Below, in pieces: positions 1-8,242 of a stretch of 64,000 bases of DNA (the first letter of the stretch is position 1; each line of letters starts with the position of its first letter). Source of the DNA: Paenibacillus sp. RUD330 (GTDB lineage Bacteria; Bacillota; Bacilli; Paenibacillales; Paenibacillaceae). Both the position numbers and the translations under genes were made by a program. The notes below the pieces were generated by a model. The model was not told where the DNA came from, did no database searches, and was given only the letters and a program-made list of their open reading frames with translations. Where the stretch lies: contig NZ_CP022655.2 of NCBI RefSeq assembly GCF_002243345.2, positions 5,450,001-5,514,000 on the forward strand, given 5' to 3'.

Positions 1-4
1 TCAT

Positions 5-31
5 CCGTTCCGGCGTGCCGGAACGGCTTTT
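5..31 (+). terminator. Rho-independent terminator of an upstream gene
   Basis: Ten-base perfect arms CCGTTCCGGC and GCCGGAACGG with a 2-nt loop are followed by CTTTTC. It probably ends a plus-strand gene lying left of the window. Confidence 0.6.
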
Positions 32-123
32 CAAGGCTCAGCTTGAGTCATCGAGCTTCCTTTTGTTTGGAGCCATACAGCTTATATTCAACTATCAATG
101 GAAGTGCTGCTGGGCGCGGCCGG

Positions 124-678
124 TTAATGCTGCGGGGCTATATTGTTGTAGATAACGTCAGCCGTCACCTTGCCGGCGCTGAGATCCTGAGAAGTATATC
201 CGGACACGGCATTCCCGACTTTAAATTCCTTCTGCAGCAGCTCTTCCGATGGCTTGGCCGCTGTTGGACCGTCGATGCCCAGCCTGGTCCGATCACTTAT
301 CGTCACCCACAGATTGCCGATCTTGAAGCTTTTGCCGTCCGGACTCACTTCGGAGATGACGCCATCAATATTTACCGCGGCTTTCCCCATGGCAGGAGGC
401 TTCGTTGCGGCTTGCGTAGGCTGGGGAGCCGTCGTCGGAGCCGTCGGGCTCATCGTCAGGATGCCGACCGTCGCCACTGCGCACGCCGCGATCCCCATCG
501 TCCAGCCGGCCGCCCTTCTTTTCTTCGCGTTCTCCATTTGCCGTTCCCCCTTTTGACTGTTCTTCTCGAACGGAGTTGTCCTTTCCATCTCCCGCATCAG
601 CTTCTCATACGTCGCTTCCTTGAAGTCCTCGCTGGTCTGCACATTGGACATCGCCGTTTTATAAACAGATTTCTTCAT
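124..678 (-). CDS. Putative membrane anti-sigma factor / sigma-operon protein
   Basis: The 184-residue product has a charged N-terminal cytoplasmic part (about residues 1-52), one hydrophobic segment (about 56-76), a Thr/Pro/Ala-rich linker and a small extracytoplasmic C-terminal domain with alternating beta-like character. That topology is typical of anti-sigma factors encoded directly after an ECF sigma gene, and this gene overlaps the 3' end of the sigma gene by 20 nt, so translational coupling is likely. The GGAGG motif sits right against the ATG at 678, which is too close for a good site and again suggests coupling. No zinc-binding HXXXCXXC motif of the ZAS class is visible. The anti-sigma role is inferred from position and topology, not from a recognised domain. 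Confidence 0.6.
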   Translation of the reverse strand: MKKSVYKTAMSNVQTSEDFKEATYEKLMREMERTTPFEKNSQKGERQMENAKKRRAAGWTMGIAACAVATVGILTMSPTAPTTAPQPTQAATKPPAMGKAAVNIDGVISEVSPDGKSFKIGNLWVTISDRTRLGIDGPTAAKPSEELLQKEFKVGNAVSGYTSQDLSAGKVTADVIYNNIAPQH

Positions 679-1156
679 CCTCCATGCCTCCGATCTTCTC
701 TTTTAAGAGGGCGCGTCCTCTTGCCAGCCATGTTCCTACCGTTGCGGGCTTGGACTGCATGATGACGGCAATTTCCTGGATCGAATAACCTTCATAATAG
801 TGCAGGTGAATCGGGATCCGATATTTCTTGTCCAAGGCGAGCACCGCCTGCAAAATCTCGTTTTCCTCCCTGGCGAGGCAGCTGAGGTTTTCCGGAACCG
901 GGTTTCTGCTCCTGAACCATCCCGTTTTCAGCATATTTTTGCTTTTATTGATCGCGGTTCGAATCAGCCACGCCTTTTCATGCTCTCCGCTTTCGAATAC
1001 AGGGCGCTTTTGCAAATAGGCGAGAAACACTTCCTGCGCCACTTCTTCCGCATCCGCTATATTTTTCAAATAGGCAAAGGCGATTTTGATCAGGCTTTGC
1101 GAATATAAGTCCAAGGCCCGCCGCACAGATTCATTGAGCTCAAATGAATGGCGCAC
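659..1156 (-). CDS. ECF-type RNA polymerase sigma factor
   Basis: The 165-residue product is the usual size for an extracytoplasmic-function sigma factor. Region 2 is visible at about residues 18-80 (the ADAEEVAQEVFLAY stretch, then the -10-binding KAWLIRTAINKSKN segment). Region 4 with its helix-turn-helix is at about 105-155 (YYEGYSIQEIAVIM, then TVGTWLARGR). It would direct RNA polymerase to a small set of stress promoters. Start chosen at GTG 1156 because AAGGGGG lies 7 nt upstream. The next gene overlaps its end and probably encodes the membrane protein that controls it. The target genes cannot be read from the window. Confidence 0.9.
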   Translation of the reverse strand: MRHSFELNESVRRALDLYSQSLIKIAFAYLKNIADAEEVAQEVFLAYLQKRPVFESGEHEKAWLIRTAINKSKNMLKTGWFRSRNPVPENLSCLAREENEILQAVLALDKKYRIPIHLHYYEGYSIQEIAVIMQSKPATVGTWLARGRALLKEKIGGMEDEEICL

Positions 1157-1406
1157 ATCCGTACCCCCTTTCCCTATGAATACAACTGAGGGCCCCTTTA
1201 TTTTTCATTGCGGCCGATTTTATTTTGGCGAATGGCAATTTCACGCCTTTCATGGCTATGAACGCAAAAAAGGCCGCAGACGACTGCAAGCCAAGACGGA
1301 AAGGCGGTTTCTATTTTTGTCCATTAATATTAAAAATATGGAATGCCGATCCGAGATTAGAGAAGAAGACAATCGGACCAACCATCGGGATAGGGGTGCA
1401 TTTCGG

Positions 1407-2264
1407 ATGAAGATCTACAGCTCGAGCCAGCATGACGTGAATATATACCTGAATTCCAAGCAGCCTGCCGACAAGCCGGCCTTGGTCGCAGGCACGATGC
1501 CCGAACTGCCGCATGACACGGATACCGTGGCGATCAGCCCGGCTGCCAGAGAGCTGGCGGCATCCGATCTGGTGAATCATTCGGCGATCTACTTTGGAAC
1601 CGCCCAAATCAACGATTCGCTGAATCGCCTGCTCGACGGTCAGCCCCCAGAGGTGAAGGAGGCCGCATACGGCATCATTCAATCCAATTTCATTACAGAC
1701 GTGTCCGGGGAAGAGGAGCGGGCGGCTTTGTCCGAATTAGGCCTTGCGCAAGCCAAGTATATGGCGGACAACTACATGAAGGGGAACGATGCGGTTGAAT
1801 TCATGCAGACCATCCGTCAAATCGGAGCGATTGCCAAAACCCGAACCGCAGACCCTGATACGAATGAAATCCGTTATGAAACGCCGCCGCAAAGGCCTGT
1901 TGGAGCTCCGGACGACTATATCGATTTGGCTTATATGATGAAGAAATTCGAGCCGAAAACGCTGGACAAGCTGCAAGAAGCGATAGCCGGCGGAAAAGAC
2001 TGGAACAGCATTCTGCAATCGTTCGCCAGGACCGTTTCGGCCCGCAAGGATTGGATGCAGGAATACCGGCAAGCGGCAGGCCAGCAGACCGGGGATATCG
2101 CCGAGGCGGGCAGGTTCGGGAAGGCCTCTACGGCCGGCATGGCTGAGTTTGTCCACGATATCAAAGCCGTCATCGCCAATGCCGGATTTGAGCAGCCTGA
2201 TTTCATCACAGGCAATATAGAAGCTTTTGTGCGGACGTTGGGCAGCGAGAAGTCCCTTCGGTAA
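1407..2264 (+). CDS. Hypothetical protein, mostly helical
   Basis: I do not recognise the family. The product is 285 residues with start ATG 1407, preceded by GGGGTG. The reading frame stays open upstream to 1086, but that part reads as arginine-rich noise and has no ribosome binding site. No signal peptide or membrane segment is visible. A short motif VAISPAARELAASD near residue 35 resembles the serine/alanine patches near the N-terminus of secreted or flagellar-export-associated proteins, but this is weak. The rest is rich in Ala, Glu and Lys and probably helical. It is divergent from the ECF sigma gene, so the 250-nt gap between them should hold two promoters. Confidence 0.6.
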   Translation: MKIYSSSQHDVNIYLNSKQPADKPALVAGTMPELPHDTDTVAISPAARELAASDLVNHSAIYFGTAQINDSLNRLLDGQPPEVKEAAYGIIQSNFITDVSGEEERAALSELGLAQAKYMADNYMKGNDAVEFMQTIRQIGAIAKTRTADPDTNEIRYETPPQRPVGAPDDYIDLAYMMKKFEPKTLDKLQEAIAGGKDWNSILQSFARTVSARKDWMQEYRQAAGQQTGDIAEAGRFGKASTAGMAEFVHDIKAVIANAGFEQPDFITGNIEAFVRTLGSEKSLR

Positions 2265-2352
2265 TGGGCAGCGAGAACAACGGCGTGCAGCCTAAACAGC
2301 TGTCTCGAGCGCCGTATCCCGCATCAGCGCTGACCGATATCCCCCTCGCATC

Positions 2353-3501
2353 TCAATGCGCAGGCGGCTCCACGGAAGCGTCCAGCTTGCCCGCTTCACG
2401 GAACATCAGCATTCCGATGAGCAAGGAGACGATGCCGATAATGACCACGAGTGCTCCGATCTCCATGCTGTATGCGGCAATCGAACCATGCCGGAATGCC
2501 ATGCCGCGAATGGCGCGGTTCAGCCCGTTCATCGGCAGCGCCCATGCGGTCACCTGGAAGAATACAGGGAACGCCAGCGGGCTCAGCTGAACTCCCGTAG
2601 CTAGAAACGAGGGATAGACGACAAGACTCGTTCTTGACCCGACTTTGGACGCATCCTTGGCCGTATAACCGATCAGCATCCCCATAAGAGACAGGGCAAA
2701 GGAATAGACGAGCAAGGGAATCATAAAGAGATGGAGCTCCGCTTCAAAACGCATATTCCCAAATTGCTTCAATAGACCATAGCTCAAAATCAAGGAGCAT
2801 GCGGTCAATGCCGCGTAAGGCACGCTGCGAACCCAGAGCTGGACAGGCGAGGCGCCGTCCGCAAGCAGCTTTCCTTCCTTGCGAAGCCGAGGGGCGATCG
2901 ATCCGGCCGCATTCGTTGTGATCATGAGCACAATGATATTCACGAATCCAAGAACCATCGTGCCGGCATAACTTGTCGTCGGATTGAACAGCATCCGCTG
3001 ATGGAGAGACAAGGGGGACAAGAGCCCCTTGGCCGTCTCCGCATCCATTCCGCCCTGAGCGAGCCGTGTCACGGCAAGAGCCGTATTCTCCGTTGCCAGA
3101 ATTTCTTGAATCGCGGTGCGGATCCCCGTAAGCCCTGTGGGCATGGTATTGTCCATGAGAATTCCGATCGTCGAGGACTTCCCTTGCAGCTTGTGCTGCT
3201 CCAGTCGATCCGGCAGCATGATGACCGCCACCGCCTGCTCGTTGGCAAGCAAAACCTCGGGATTCATGCGGCTTGCCCGTACAGCCGCGACCTTCATGTA
3301 TGGGGACGCGTTTATCGTGGAGATCAGCTGCCGCGAATAAGCGCTGTGATCCTCGTCAATTACAACAACCGGGGATTCACTGATTTGATTTTGGGAAAAC
3401 ATTAGCCCAAAAAACAAAGCTGCGATCAGCGGGCCGATGAAAACCGCAAGCAGGAACTTGCTCCCCGCCGCGTATTTCCATTCCTCAATCAGCGATTTCA
3501 T
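2353..3501 (-). CDS. ABC-2 type transporter permease
   Basis: The 382-residue product is an ABC-2 permease of the YhhJ/YbhR type. It has one N-terminal membrane helix (about 15-38), a large extracytoplasmic domain (about 40-165, including VVVIDEDHSAYSRQL) and about five helices in the C-terminal half. Such permeases work with a membrane fusion protein in drug or lipid export. Start ATG 3501 has GGAGGTGG upstream; a TTG one codon earlier is less likely. The gene overlaps the HlyD gene by 17 nt. No ABC ATPase gene lies in this operon, so the energising subunit must be elsewhere or absent. Confidence 0.85.
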   Translation of the reverse strand: MKSLIEEWKYAAGSKFLLAVFIGPLIAALFFGLMFSQNQISESPVVVIDEDHSAYSRQLISTINASPYMKVAAVRASRMNPEVLLANEQAVAVIMLPDRLEQHKLQGKSSTIGILMDNTMPTGLTGIRTAIQEILATENTALAVTRLAQGGMDAETAKGLLSPLSLHQRMLFNPTTSYAGTMVLGFVNIIVLMITTNAAGSIAPRLRKEGKLLADGASPVQLWVRSVPYAALTACSLILSYGLLKQFGNMRFEAELHLFMIPLLVYSFALSLMGMLIGYTAKDASKVGSRTSLVVYPSFLATGVQLSPLAFPVFFQVTAWALPMNGLNRAIRGMAFRHGSIAAYSMEIGALVVIIGIVSLLIGMLMFREAGKLDASVEPPAH

Positions 3502-4117
3502 CAAGGTCCACCTCCGCAGTCATGCCCGGAAGAAGGCCGGAGTCTGCACGTATGGATATCCGGACAAGGAACATGCTCAGGTCAGCCTGCCCTTTCTCAC
3601 GCGTCATGCGCATGCTGGCGAACTGAGGTGCGGCCGAGATCGAAGCGACAACGCCATCTCCCTCAACAGGACGCTTTAAATAGGGAAAATGGACCTTCAC
3701 GCTTTTATCGACCTTAAGCTTCTGAATTTCTCCTTCCTGCACATAGAGATCCGCATAATAAGCGCTCCTTTGCACGACAGCAACCGGCATGCCCGGCGCC
3801 AGCTCATCTCCCGCGTTTATCAGGATTCTGCTCATGAGTCCATCCTCCGGAGATAGCATATCCACTTCGGCTCCTTCGGCTGACTTGACCTGGAACAGAA
3901 TGTCGCCCTGCTTGATAGCATCGCCGGCGAACGCATGGATATGAACGATTTTTCCCGAGGTCTTGTCATATACGACCGTCTTTTGCTCCGCTTCAAGCAC
4001 GCCTTGTTTTCGGCTCTCCGCCTGACTGACGGCATCCTTGCCCGCTGCAGCAAGAAGCGCGCCTCCGGCAATGACCGCAACGGCAATTCCAATATACAGC
4101 CCCAATCTAAGCTTCAT
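3485..4117 (-). CDS. HlyD-family membrane fusion (efflux adaptor) protein
   Basis: The 210-residue product has a single N-terminal signal-anchor (about residues 5-27), then a short biotinyl-lipoyl-like hairpin (VVYDKTSGKIVHIHAFAGDAIKQGDILFQVKS, here read as two halves around residues 45-80), a second half-motif (GLMSRILINAGDELAPGMPVAVV) and a beta-barrel C-terminal domain. It lacks the long coiled coil of Gram-negative HlyD. It probably links the ABC-2 permease to its substrate on the outer face. Start ATG 4117 has the strong site GGGGGAGGG. It overlaps the lpd gene by 11 nt and the permease by 17 nt, so the three are one translationally coupled operon. Confidence 0.85.
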   Translation of the reverse strand: MKLRLGLYIGIAVAVIAGGALLAAAGKDAVSQAESRKQGVLEAEQKTVVYDKTSGKIVHIHAFAGDAIKQGDILFQVKSAEGAEVDMLSPEDGLMSRILINAGDELAPGMPVAVVQRSAYYADLYVQEGEIQKLKVDKSVKVHFPYLKRPVEGDGVVASISAAPQFASMRMTREKGQADLSMFLVRISIRADSGLLPGMTAEVDLDEIAD

Positions 4118-5549
4118 GCTGCCCTCCCCCTCTCCATGAGCGCTCCCTAGCGTGCTGCTCTTTGTTGCTGTCCATCGCAAGCTTGCGAACGGCGTTCTCG
4201 GCTGCCTCCATGATCACCTCTCCCAAAGTGGGATGGGGATGGATGGTCATAGCCAGATCCTCGACGGTCGCCCCCATCTCGATGGCCAGGGCAAGCTCCG
4301 ATATGAGCGTCGACGCTTCTGCGCCTACGATTTGCGCTCCCCTTACGATTCCCGACGAAGGATCTGCGATCAATTTGACGAACCCTTCCGGCGCCTGGAG
4401 CGCCAATGCTCGGCCGTTGATGCCGAAGGAGGACTTGCCGATGACAACCGGAATAGCCGCTGCCCGCGCATCCGCTTCGCCGAGCCCGACGCTGGCTAGC
4501 TCCGGCTCGGAAAAGACGACCAGCGGAATCGCTTTGTAGTCGACTGCAGAAGGCTTGCCTGCGATGGCTTCTGCGGCTACCTTAGCTTCATAGGAAGCTT
4601 TATGGGCGAGCGAAGGTCCCTTGGCAACGTCGCCGATCGCAAAAATATGCGGGATAGCCGTTCTGCACTGGCCGTCGGTTTCAAGCTGTCCCTTGCTTGT
4701 CAGGGGCAACTTGATGCGCTCCAACCCCAGGCTCCCGTCTGTATTCGGCTTTCTGCCTACCGTCACGAGCACATGCTCCGCGTCAATCCGATGAAGCTCC
4801 CCGTTTTTCAAATAATGTAGAGTGAGGCCATCCGCTGTCTGCTCTGCCTTTACGGCTGTCGCCTCTGTCAGGATCGTGATGCCGTCGGCTTGCAGCTGCC
4901 GGATTACAGGAGCGGCAAGCTCCGCCTCGAATCCCGGCAATACTCGTTCCCCTGCCTCCAGCATCGTCACCTTCGTTCCGAAGTTGGCATACATCTGTCC
5001 GAGCTCCACGCCGATGTATCCTCCGCCAATGACAACCAGACGGGTTGGAATATGAGAGAGCGACAGCGCTTCGGAGGAAGACAAAATACGGCCGCCGAAC
5101 GGCAAGGCCGGGAGCTCGATCGGACGGGAGCCCGTTGCCAGTATGGCGTGTTTGAATGAAATCACCCGATCTGTCCCTGTTTGCTTGACGGCCGCTGTAT
5201 GCTCGTCGATAAAGCCGGCCTCTCCTTCCAGAATCTGCACTCCTGCCGCATTCAACAGATAGCGGACTCCTCCGGCCTGCTTCGTCACGACACCTTGCTT
5301 GAATGCTTGAGCATTCGAGAAGAAAGCCGAGCCCTCTATCTGGCCCCAGTGCCTGCTGGACGCGTAGCGGTGCGCTTCCGCAATCAATGCTTTGGAAGGA
5401 ATGCAGCCGACATGAGTGCAGACTCCGCCCAGCTGGGCACGCTCGACGATCGACGTCTTCATTCCCAGCTGCGCACATCTCCGTGCAGCCTCATACCCTC
5501 CCGGACCCGACCCTATGACCAACGCATCAACCGCTTCAAGCTTTCTCAT
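4107..5549 (-). CDS. lpdA: Dihydrolipoyl dehydrogenase-like flavoprotein disulfide reductase
   Basis: The 480-residue product is a class I pyridine nucleotide-disulfide oxidoreductase. Visible features are the FAD dinucleotide fold VIGSGPGGYEAARR near residue 12, the redox disulfide GGVCTHVGCIPSKAL near 42, the NAD fold VVIGGGYIGVELG near 175, the second FAD motif IFAIGDVAKGPSLAHKA near 310 and the C-terminal His-Glu pair in HPHPTLGE near 450. These are the hallmarks of E3 (lipoamide:NAD oxidoreductase). No E1 or E2 genes are nearby. The gene is the first of an operon with an efflux adaptor and a permease under a divergent TetR, so a detoxification role rather than central metabolism is plausible. 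Start ATG 5549 has GGAGGTG. Confidence 0.85.
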   Translation of the reverse strand: MRKLEAVDALVIGSGPGGYEAARRCAQLGMKTSIVERAQLGGVCTHVGCIPSKALIAEAHRYASSRHWGQIEGSAFFSNAQAFKQGVVTKQAGGVRYLLNAAGVQILEGEAGFIDEHTAAVKQTGTDRVISFKHAILATGSRPIELPALPFGGRILSSSEALSLSHIPTRLVVIGGGYIGVELGQMYANFGTKVTMLEAGERVLPGFEAELAAPVIRQLQADGITILTEATAVKAEQTADGLTLHYLKNGELHRIDAEHVLVTVGRKPNTDGSLGLERIKLPLTSKGQLETDGQCRTAIPHIFAIGDVAKGPSLAHKASYEAKVAAEAIAGKPSAVDYKAIPLVVFSEPELASVGLGEADARAAAIPVVIGKSSFGINGRALALQAPEGFVKLIADPSSGIVRGAQIVGAEASTLISELALAIEMGATVEDLAMTIHPHPTLGEVIMEAAENAVRKLAMDSNKEQHARERSWRGGGQHEA

Positions 5550-5580
5550 TGCCTAGCACCTCCAAATAAATGCGCCCCCA

Positions 5581-5618
5581 AAATATGATGAACATAATAT
5601 ATTATAATCATCATATTT
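5581..5618. promoter_or_regulatory. Palindromic operator between lpdA and tetR
   Basis: Inverted arms AAATATGATGA (5581-5591) and TCATCATATTT (5608-5618) match over 11 bases around an AT-rich centre, itself nearly symmetrical. It lies just upstream of lpdA and faces the divergent TetR gene, the usual place for a TetR operator. Extra partial symmetry exists at 5687-5700. Confidence 0.7.
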
Positions 5619-5686
5619 TAGAACGGTCAATGGCCTTATTTCCTTTCCATCCCCGATCGTCGCCAAAAGCAGAATTGACTCCTCTA

Positions 5687-5700
5687 ATTATGATCATTAT
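5687..5700. promoter_or_regulatory. Second candidate TetR operator next to the tetR start
   Basis: The 14-nt sequence ATTATGATCATTAT is symmetrical around TGATCA at 12 of 14 positions. It shares the TATGAT core with the site at 5581-5618 and lies about 36 nt before the tetR start, so it could mediate autoregulation. Confidence 0.45.
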
Positions 5701-5736
5701 AATATTTTAAAATCGATACGTTTCGGAGTGATGGAG

Positions 5737-6303
5737 ATGCCTTATCCCGAAGGCCATAAACTGAAAGTCAGAGGCAAGATCATCGAAAGCGCCGCTCAAG
5801 CTTTTCGTACGAATGGAATCCGCGACATCAGCGTCCCTTTCATCATGAGAGGAGCCGGATTGACTCATGGAGGATTCTATACGCATTTCGACAACAAGGA
5901 GCAATTGGTCGCCGAAGCCTGCCGGTATGCCATCGATGACACGATTGCGCTGCTGCAGCAAGCCGCTGACCGGGAAAAGGAAGAACACAAAATCGATGCG
6001 GTCATTGATTACTACTTAAGCCCATATCATCGTGACCGAACAGAGATGGGCTGCATCCTGCCTGCCTTGTCCAGTGAAATATCCCGTTCCTCCGAGGAGG
6101 TTCGGCAGGTGTACACCCGCGAGCTGGAACGAATGATCGGCTTTATTTCCCGTACGGCAAAAATAGACGCCGCTGCAAGCGGCGCATTGCTCAGTACGAT
6201 GGTCGGAGCGCTGCTGCTGGCTCGATCCGTCGCGGACCGCAAACTCAGCGACAGCCTGCTCGAGGCAAGCAAGGAGCAGGCCAAGAGATCGATGAAGGTC
6301 TAG
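5737..6303 (+). CDS. TetR/AcrR-family transcriptional regulator
   Basis: The 188-residue product has the TetR helix-turn-helix at about residues 10-58 (IIESAAQAFRTNGIRDISV, then AGLTHGGFYTHFDNKEQLVAEA). The segment THGGFYTHFDNKEQL is typical of the AcrR subgroup with a TetR_C ligand domain. The C-terminal domain (about 75-185) contains GCILPALSSEISR, common in this subgroup. Start taken as ATG 5737 because GGAG lies 8 nt upstream; earlier GTG and ATG codons overlap that site. It is divergent from lpdA and very likely represses the lpdA-HlyD-permease operon through the palindromes between them. The ligand is unknown. Confidence 0.88.
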   Translation: MPYPEGHKLKVRGKIIESAAQAFRTNGIRDISVPFIMRGAGLTHGGFYTHFDNKEQLVAEACRYAIDDTIALLQQAADREKEEHKIDAVIDYYLSPYHRDRTEMGCILPALSSEISRSSEEVRQVYTRELERMIGFISRTAKIDAAASGALLSTMVGALLLARSVADRKLSDSLLEASKEQAKRSMKV

Positions 6304-6342
6304 CATGGCGATCGGGCTCTCCAGATTATCCGGCGCATGCTT

Positions 6343-6375
6343 CAAAAGAAAGCCCCTTCCATCCAGGAAGGGGCT
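6343..6375 (-). terminator. Terminator of the SDR gene, possibly bidirectional
   Basis: Perfect 10-base arms AGCCCCTTCC (6351-6360) and GGAAGGGGCT (6366-6375) enclose a 5-nt loop. On the minus strand the stem is followed by TTCTTTT, so it fits as terminator of the gene ending at 6409. It also follows the tetR gene on the other strand. Confidence 0.75.
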
Positions 6376-6408
6376 GCTTACGGGCAACCTGCGTCGCTAG
6401 AGCAAGAA

Positions 6409-7419
6409 TTACTTCGGATTACCTGGTGATACTTCCATTCGCGCACCGTTAGGTTTTGGCGAAGAGCCTGCTCCTTTGAGCCTGCCTATCGTAGCCGTAA
6501 TGCCTTCCTCGTAACTCGTGGCCGCGATCGGACCGATTCGTCTCGCATACTTTTCCCCGCTGAGACGCAGCGGCTCCTTGGTCAGGTAGAGCATCTCCAC
6601 CACTTCCTTCATGGCCGGCACGAAGAGTCCCAGCAAGGACAGGCCGACCCGGCCGAGCGGAATCACAGGCTTGGATACGCCGCTCGCCAGTCTGGCGATG
6701 CGGACGATCTCAGCGCCCGTTATTTCTCCCGCGCCAGGCAGGTTCCATTCCTCTCCATAGGCATCGTCCCTCAGTGCGAGCTCTACGGTCATTCTGGCCG
6801 CATCCGGCAAATACACGTATTCGCGGGGCACATGCATGTTTCCAATGAACATGGCCGGCTTTCCGGCCGCGACGGCTTCCATCGTAGAGCCCAGGTAGGA
6901 AGCTTGATTCGCAGACGGTCCGTAATAGTCCGGCAGCCGGACGATCAAGGGACGGGCATGTCCCCACCGCCGGTCGAATACCATTTGCCCATACTTCAGC
7001 CTGATCCGCCCTTTGCGGGTATGAGGCTCCTTGGGATGGGATTCGTTCACCCATTCGGCCTGCCTCTTCCCGTAAGGGTAAATCCCGTCCATGACGACGA
7101 TCTTCAGACGCAGCCGATTCGCCGCCTCCATGACGGCCTCCCCCAGCGGAAGCAAGCGCTCGGCCATGTCCTGGTAGGGAACGTTGGCGCAATGGAAGAG
7201 GACATCGGCTTCCTTCGACGCGGCTTCAACCTCATCGGCAGAGAAGGCGTCTCCCGTCGCCAGCGTCAGTGCGGCGGGATTGCCGAGCTCCTCCGCCAAG
7301 CGGCTCAGCTTGCGGAGTGAACGGCCAAAGGCAATGACCGGGATCCCCCTCCGGAGCAGCTCCTCCGTGACTGCCGCACCCGTTCCTCCAGTAGCTCCGA
7401 TGACAATGGCTTTGTTCAT
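6409..7419 (-). CDS. NAD(P)-dependent extended SDR / nucleoside-diphosphate-sugar epimerase-like
   Basis: The 336-residue product begins with the Rossmann motif AIVIGATGGTGAAVTEELLRRG and has the central strand DVLFHCANVPYQD, as in atypical extended SDRs (NmrA/epimerase-like). The catalytic region reads MDGIYPYGKRQ, i.e. a YxxxK-like site shifted to YPYGKRQ. A substrate-domain segment with RLPDYYGPSANQ follows. The reaction cannot be assigned. It lies directly downstream of a TetR gene on the same strand, and two copies of a 16-bp palindrome lie just before its start, so it is almost certainly a target of that regulator. Start ATG 7419 has GGAGG upstream. Confidence 0.82.
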   Translation of the reverse strand: MNKAIVIGATGGTGAAVTEELLRRGIPVIAFGRSLRKLSRLAEELGNPAALTLATGDAFSADEVEAASKEADVLFHCANVPYQDMAERLLPLGEAVMEAANRLRLKIVVMDGIYPYGKRQAEWVNESHPKEPHTRKGRIRLKYGQMVFDRRWGHARPLIVRLPDYYGPSANQASYLGSTMEAVAAGKPAMFIGNMHVPREYVYLPDAARMTVELALRDDAYGEEWNLPGAGEITGAEIVRIARLASGVSKPVIPLGRVGLSLLGLFVPAMKEVVEMLYLTKEPLRLSGEKYARRIGPIAATSYEEGITATIGRLKGAGSSPKPNGARMEVSPGNPK

Positions 7420-7437
7420 GTCATTTCCTCCTTAAAT

Positions 7438-7453
7438 GTGATTGATCAATCAC
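7438..7453. promoter_or_regulatory. TetR operator copy 1, upstream of the SDR gene
   Basis: GTGATTGATCAATCAC is a perfect 16-bp palindrome 18 nt before the SDR start codon. Near-identical copies lie at 7485-7500 and 8074-8089. Confidence 0.75.
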
Positions 7454-7484
7454 TAACTTTTGAATTCACTATATCGCTTTGTTA

Positions 7485-7500
7485 GTGATTGGTCAATCAC
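7485..7500. promoter_or_regulatory. TetR operator copy 2, upstream of the SDR gene
   Basis: GTGATTGGTCAATCAC differs from copy 1 at one base. The start-to-start spacing of 47 bp places the two copies on either side of the likely SDR promoter. Confidence 0.72.
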
Positions 7501-7528
7501 AACTTTTTGAGAAGGAAGGGCTGATCGC

Positions 7529-8050
7529 TCAGCCCTTCATCAGTTCCGGCATATTCAAAGCCATGGATACGTTGCAAAGCATTCCCCGGGCCAGAAAAAG
7601 CATCGTTCGATCTTCCGGATCCGGAATCCCCGCCGCCCGGAACGAATCCTGCACCAAGCGGCGGACTTCTCCGAGTCCTGCCTTCATCGCCGTCCGGATC
7701 GGCTCCTCCAGCATCGTCTGAGCCTGCATCTGAAGGAGCGTCTCCTGTCGGTGGGACGAAAGAATCCGCTCGTACGCGGAGATCAGTTCCCTTTCCAGCC
7801 TCTCGCCGGTCGAGGAAGCGATCACCTGCCGGAACGATTCCGCCACCCGTTCCCAGGAAGCCTCCAGCGCAGCGAGCAGCAGCGCCTCCTTGGTCGCGAA
7901 AAAGCGGAACACATAAGGCTGGGAAATGCCTGCCCGCTGGGCGACCTGCGCCGTCGTCGTCCTGTAATACCCCGCTTCCGCGAAAACCTCGATTGCCGCC
8001 GATATGATGTCCGATCGCCGATTGGCCGATACGGATTCGTTTTTTGCCAT
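7529..8050 (-). CDS. TetR-family transcriptional regulator of the SDR gene
   Basis: The 173-residue product has the N-terminal TetR helix-turn-helix (IISAAIEVFAEAGYYRTTTAQVAQRAGIS, read as consecutive short pieces, about residues 14-42) followed by QPYVFRFFATKEALLLAALE. The ligand domain fills about 70-173. Start ATG 8050 is preceded by AGGAAG; the upstream extension is unsupported. Three copies of the GTGATTGATCAATCAC-type palindrome flank it: one at its own 5' side and two before the downstream SDR gene. It therefore probably represses both. Confidence 0.88.
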   Translation of the reverse strand: MAKNESVSANRRSDIISAAIEVFAEAGYYRTTTAQVAQRAGISQPYVFRFFATKEALLLAALEASWERVAESFRQVIASSTGERLERELISAYERILSSHRQETLLQMQAQTMLEEPIRTAMKAGLGEVRRLVQDSFRAAGIPDPEDRTMLFLARGMLCNVSMALNMPELMKG

Positions 8051-8073
8051 GCCAGAACTTCCTTTCAATAAAA

Positions 8074-8089
8074 GTGATGAATCAATCAC
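8074..8089. promoter_or_regulatory. TetR operator copy 3, upstream of tetR
   Basis: GTGATGAATCAATCAC has the same GTGAT/ATCAC ends as the two copies near the SDR gene. It lies 24 nt upstream of the tetR start, consistent with autorepression. Confidence 0.7.
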
Positions 8090-8242
8090 AATCAAAGTGT
8101 ACCAGCAATTCATGCCGGGAACAAACGAAGAACAGGCCGCCCGGAAAGTCTTCGCCGCTTGTATCGGCTTGAAGGGACGCCGTATACTTAGTGGAATCCA
8201 AGGACAAGCTTATCTGATTCAAGGAAGGAACGATACCGACCC

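Noticed and set aside
1086-1406. N-terminal extension of the gene at 1407-2264
   Set aside because: The extension is rich in Arg and Lys noise and has no ribosome binding site, while ATG 1407 has one.
4107-5549. Mercuric reductase as the identity of the flavoprotein
   Set aside because: The active-site motif GGVCTHVGCIPSK fits lipoamide dehydrogenase-like enzymes, and the C-terminal Cys-Cys pair and the N-terminal HMA domain of MerA are missing.
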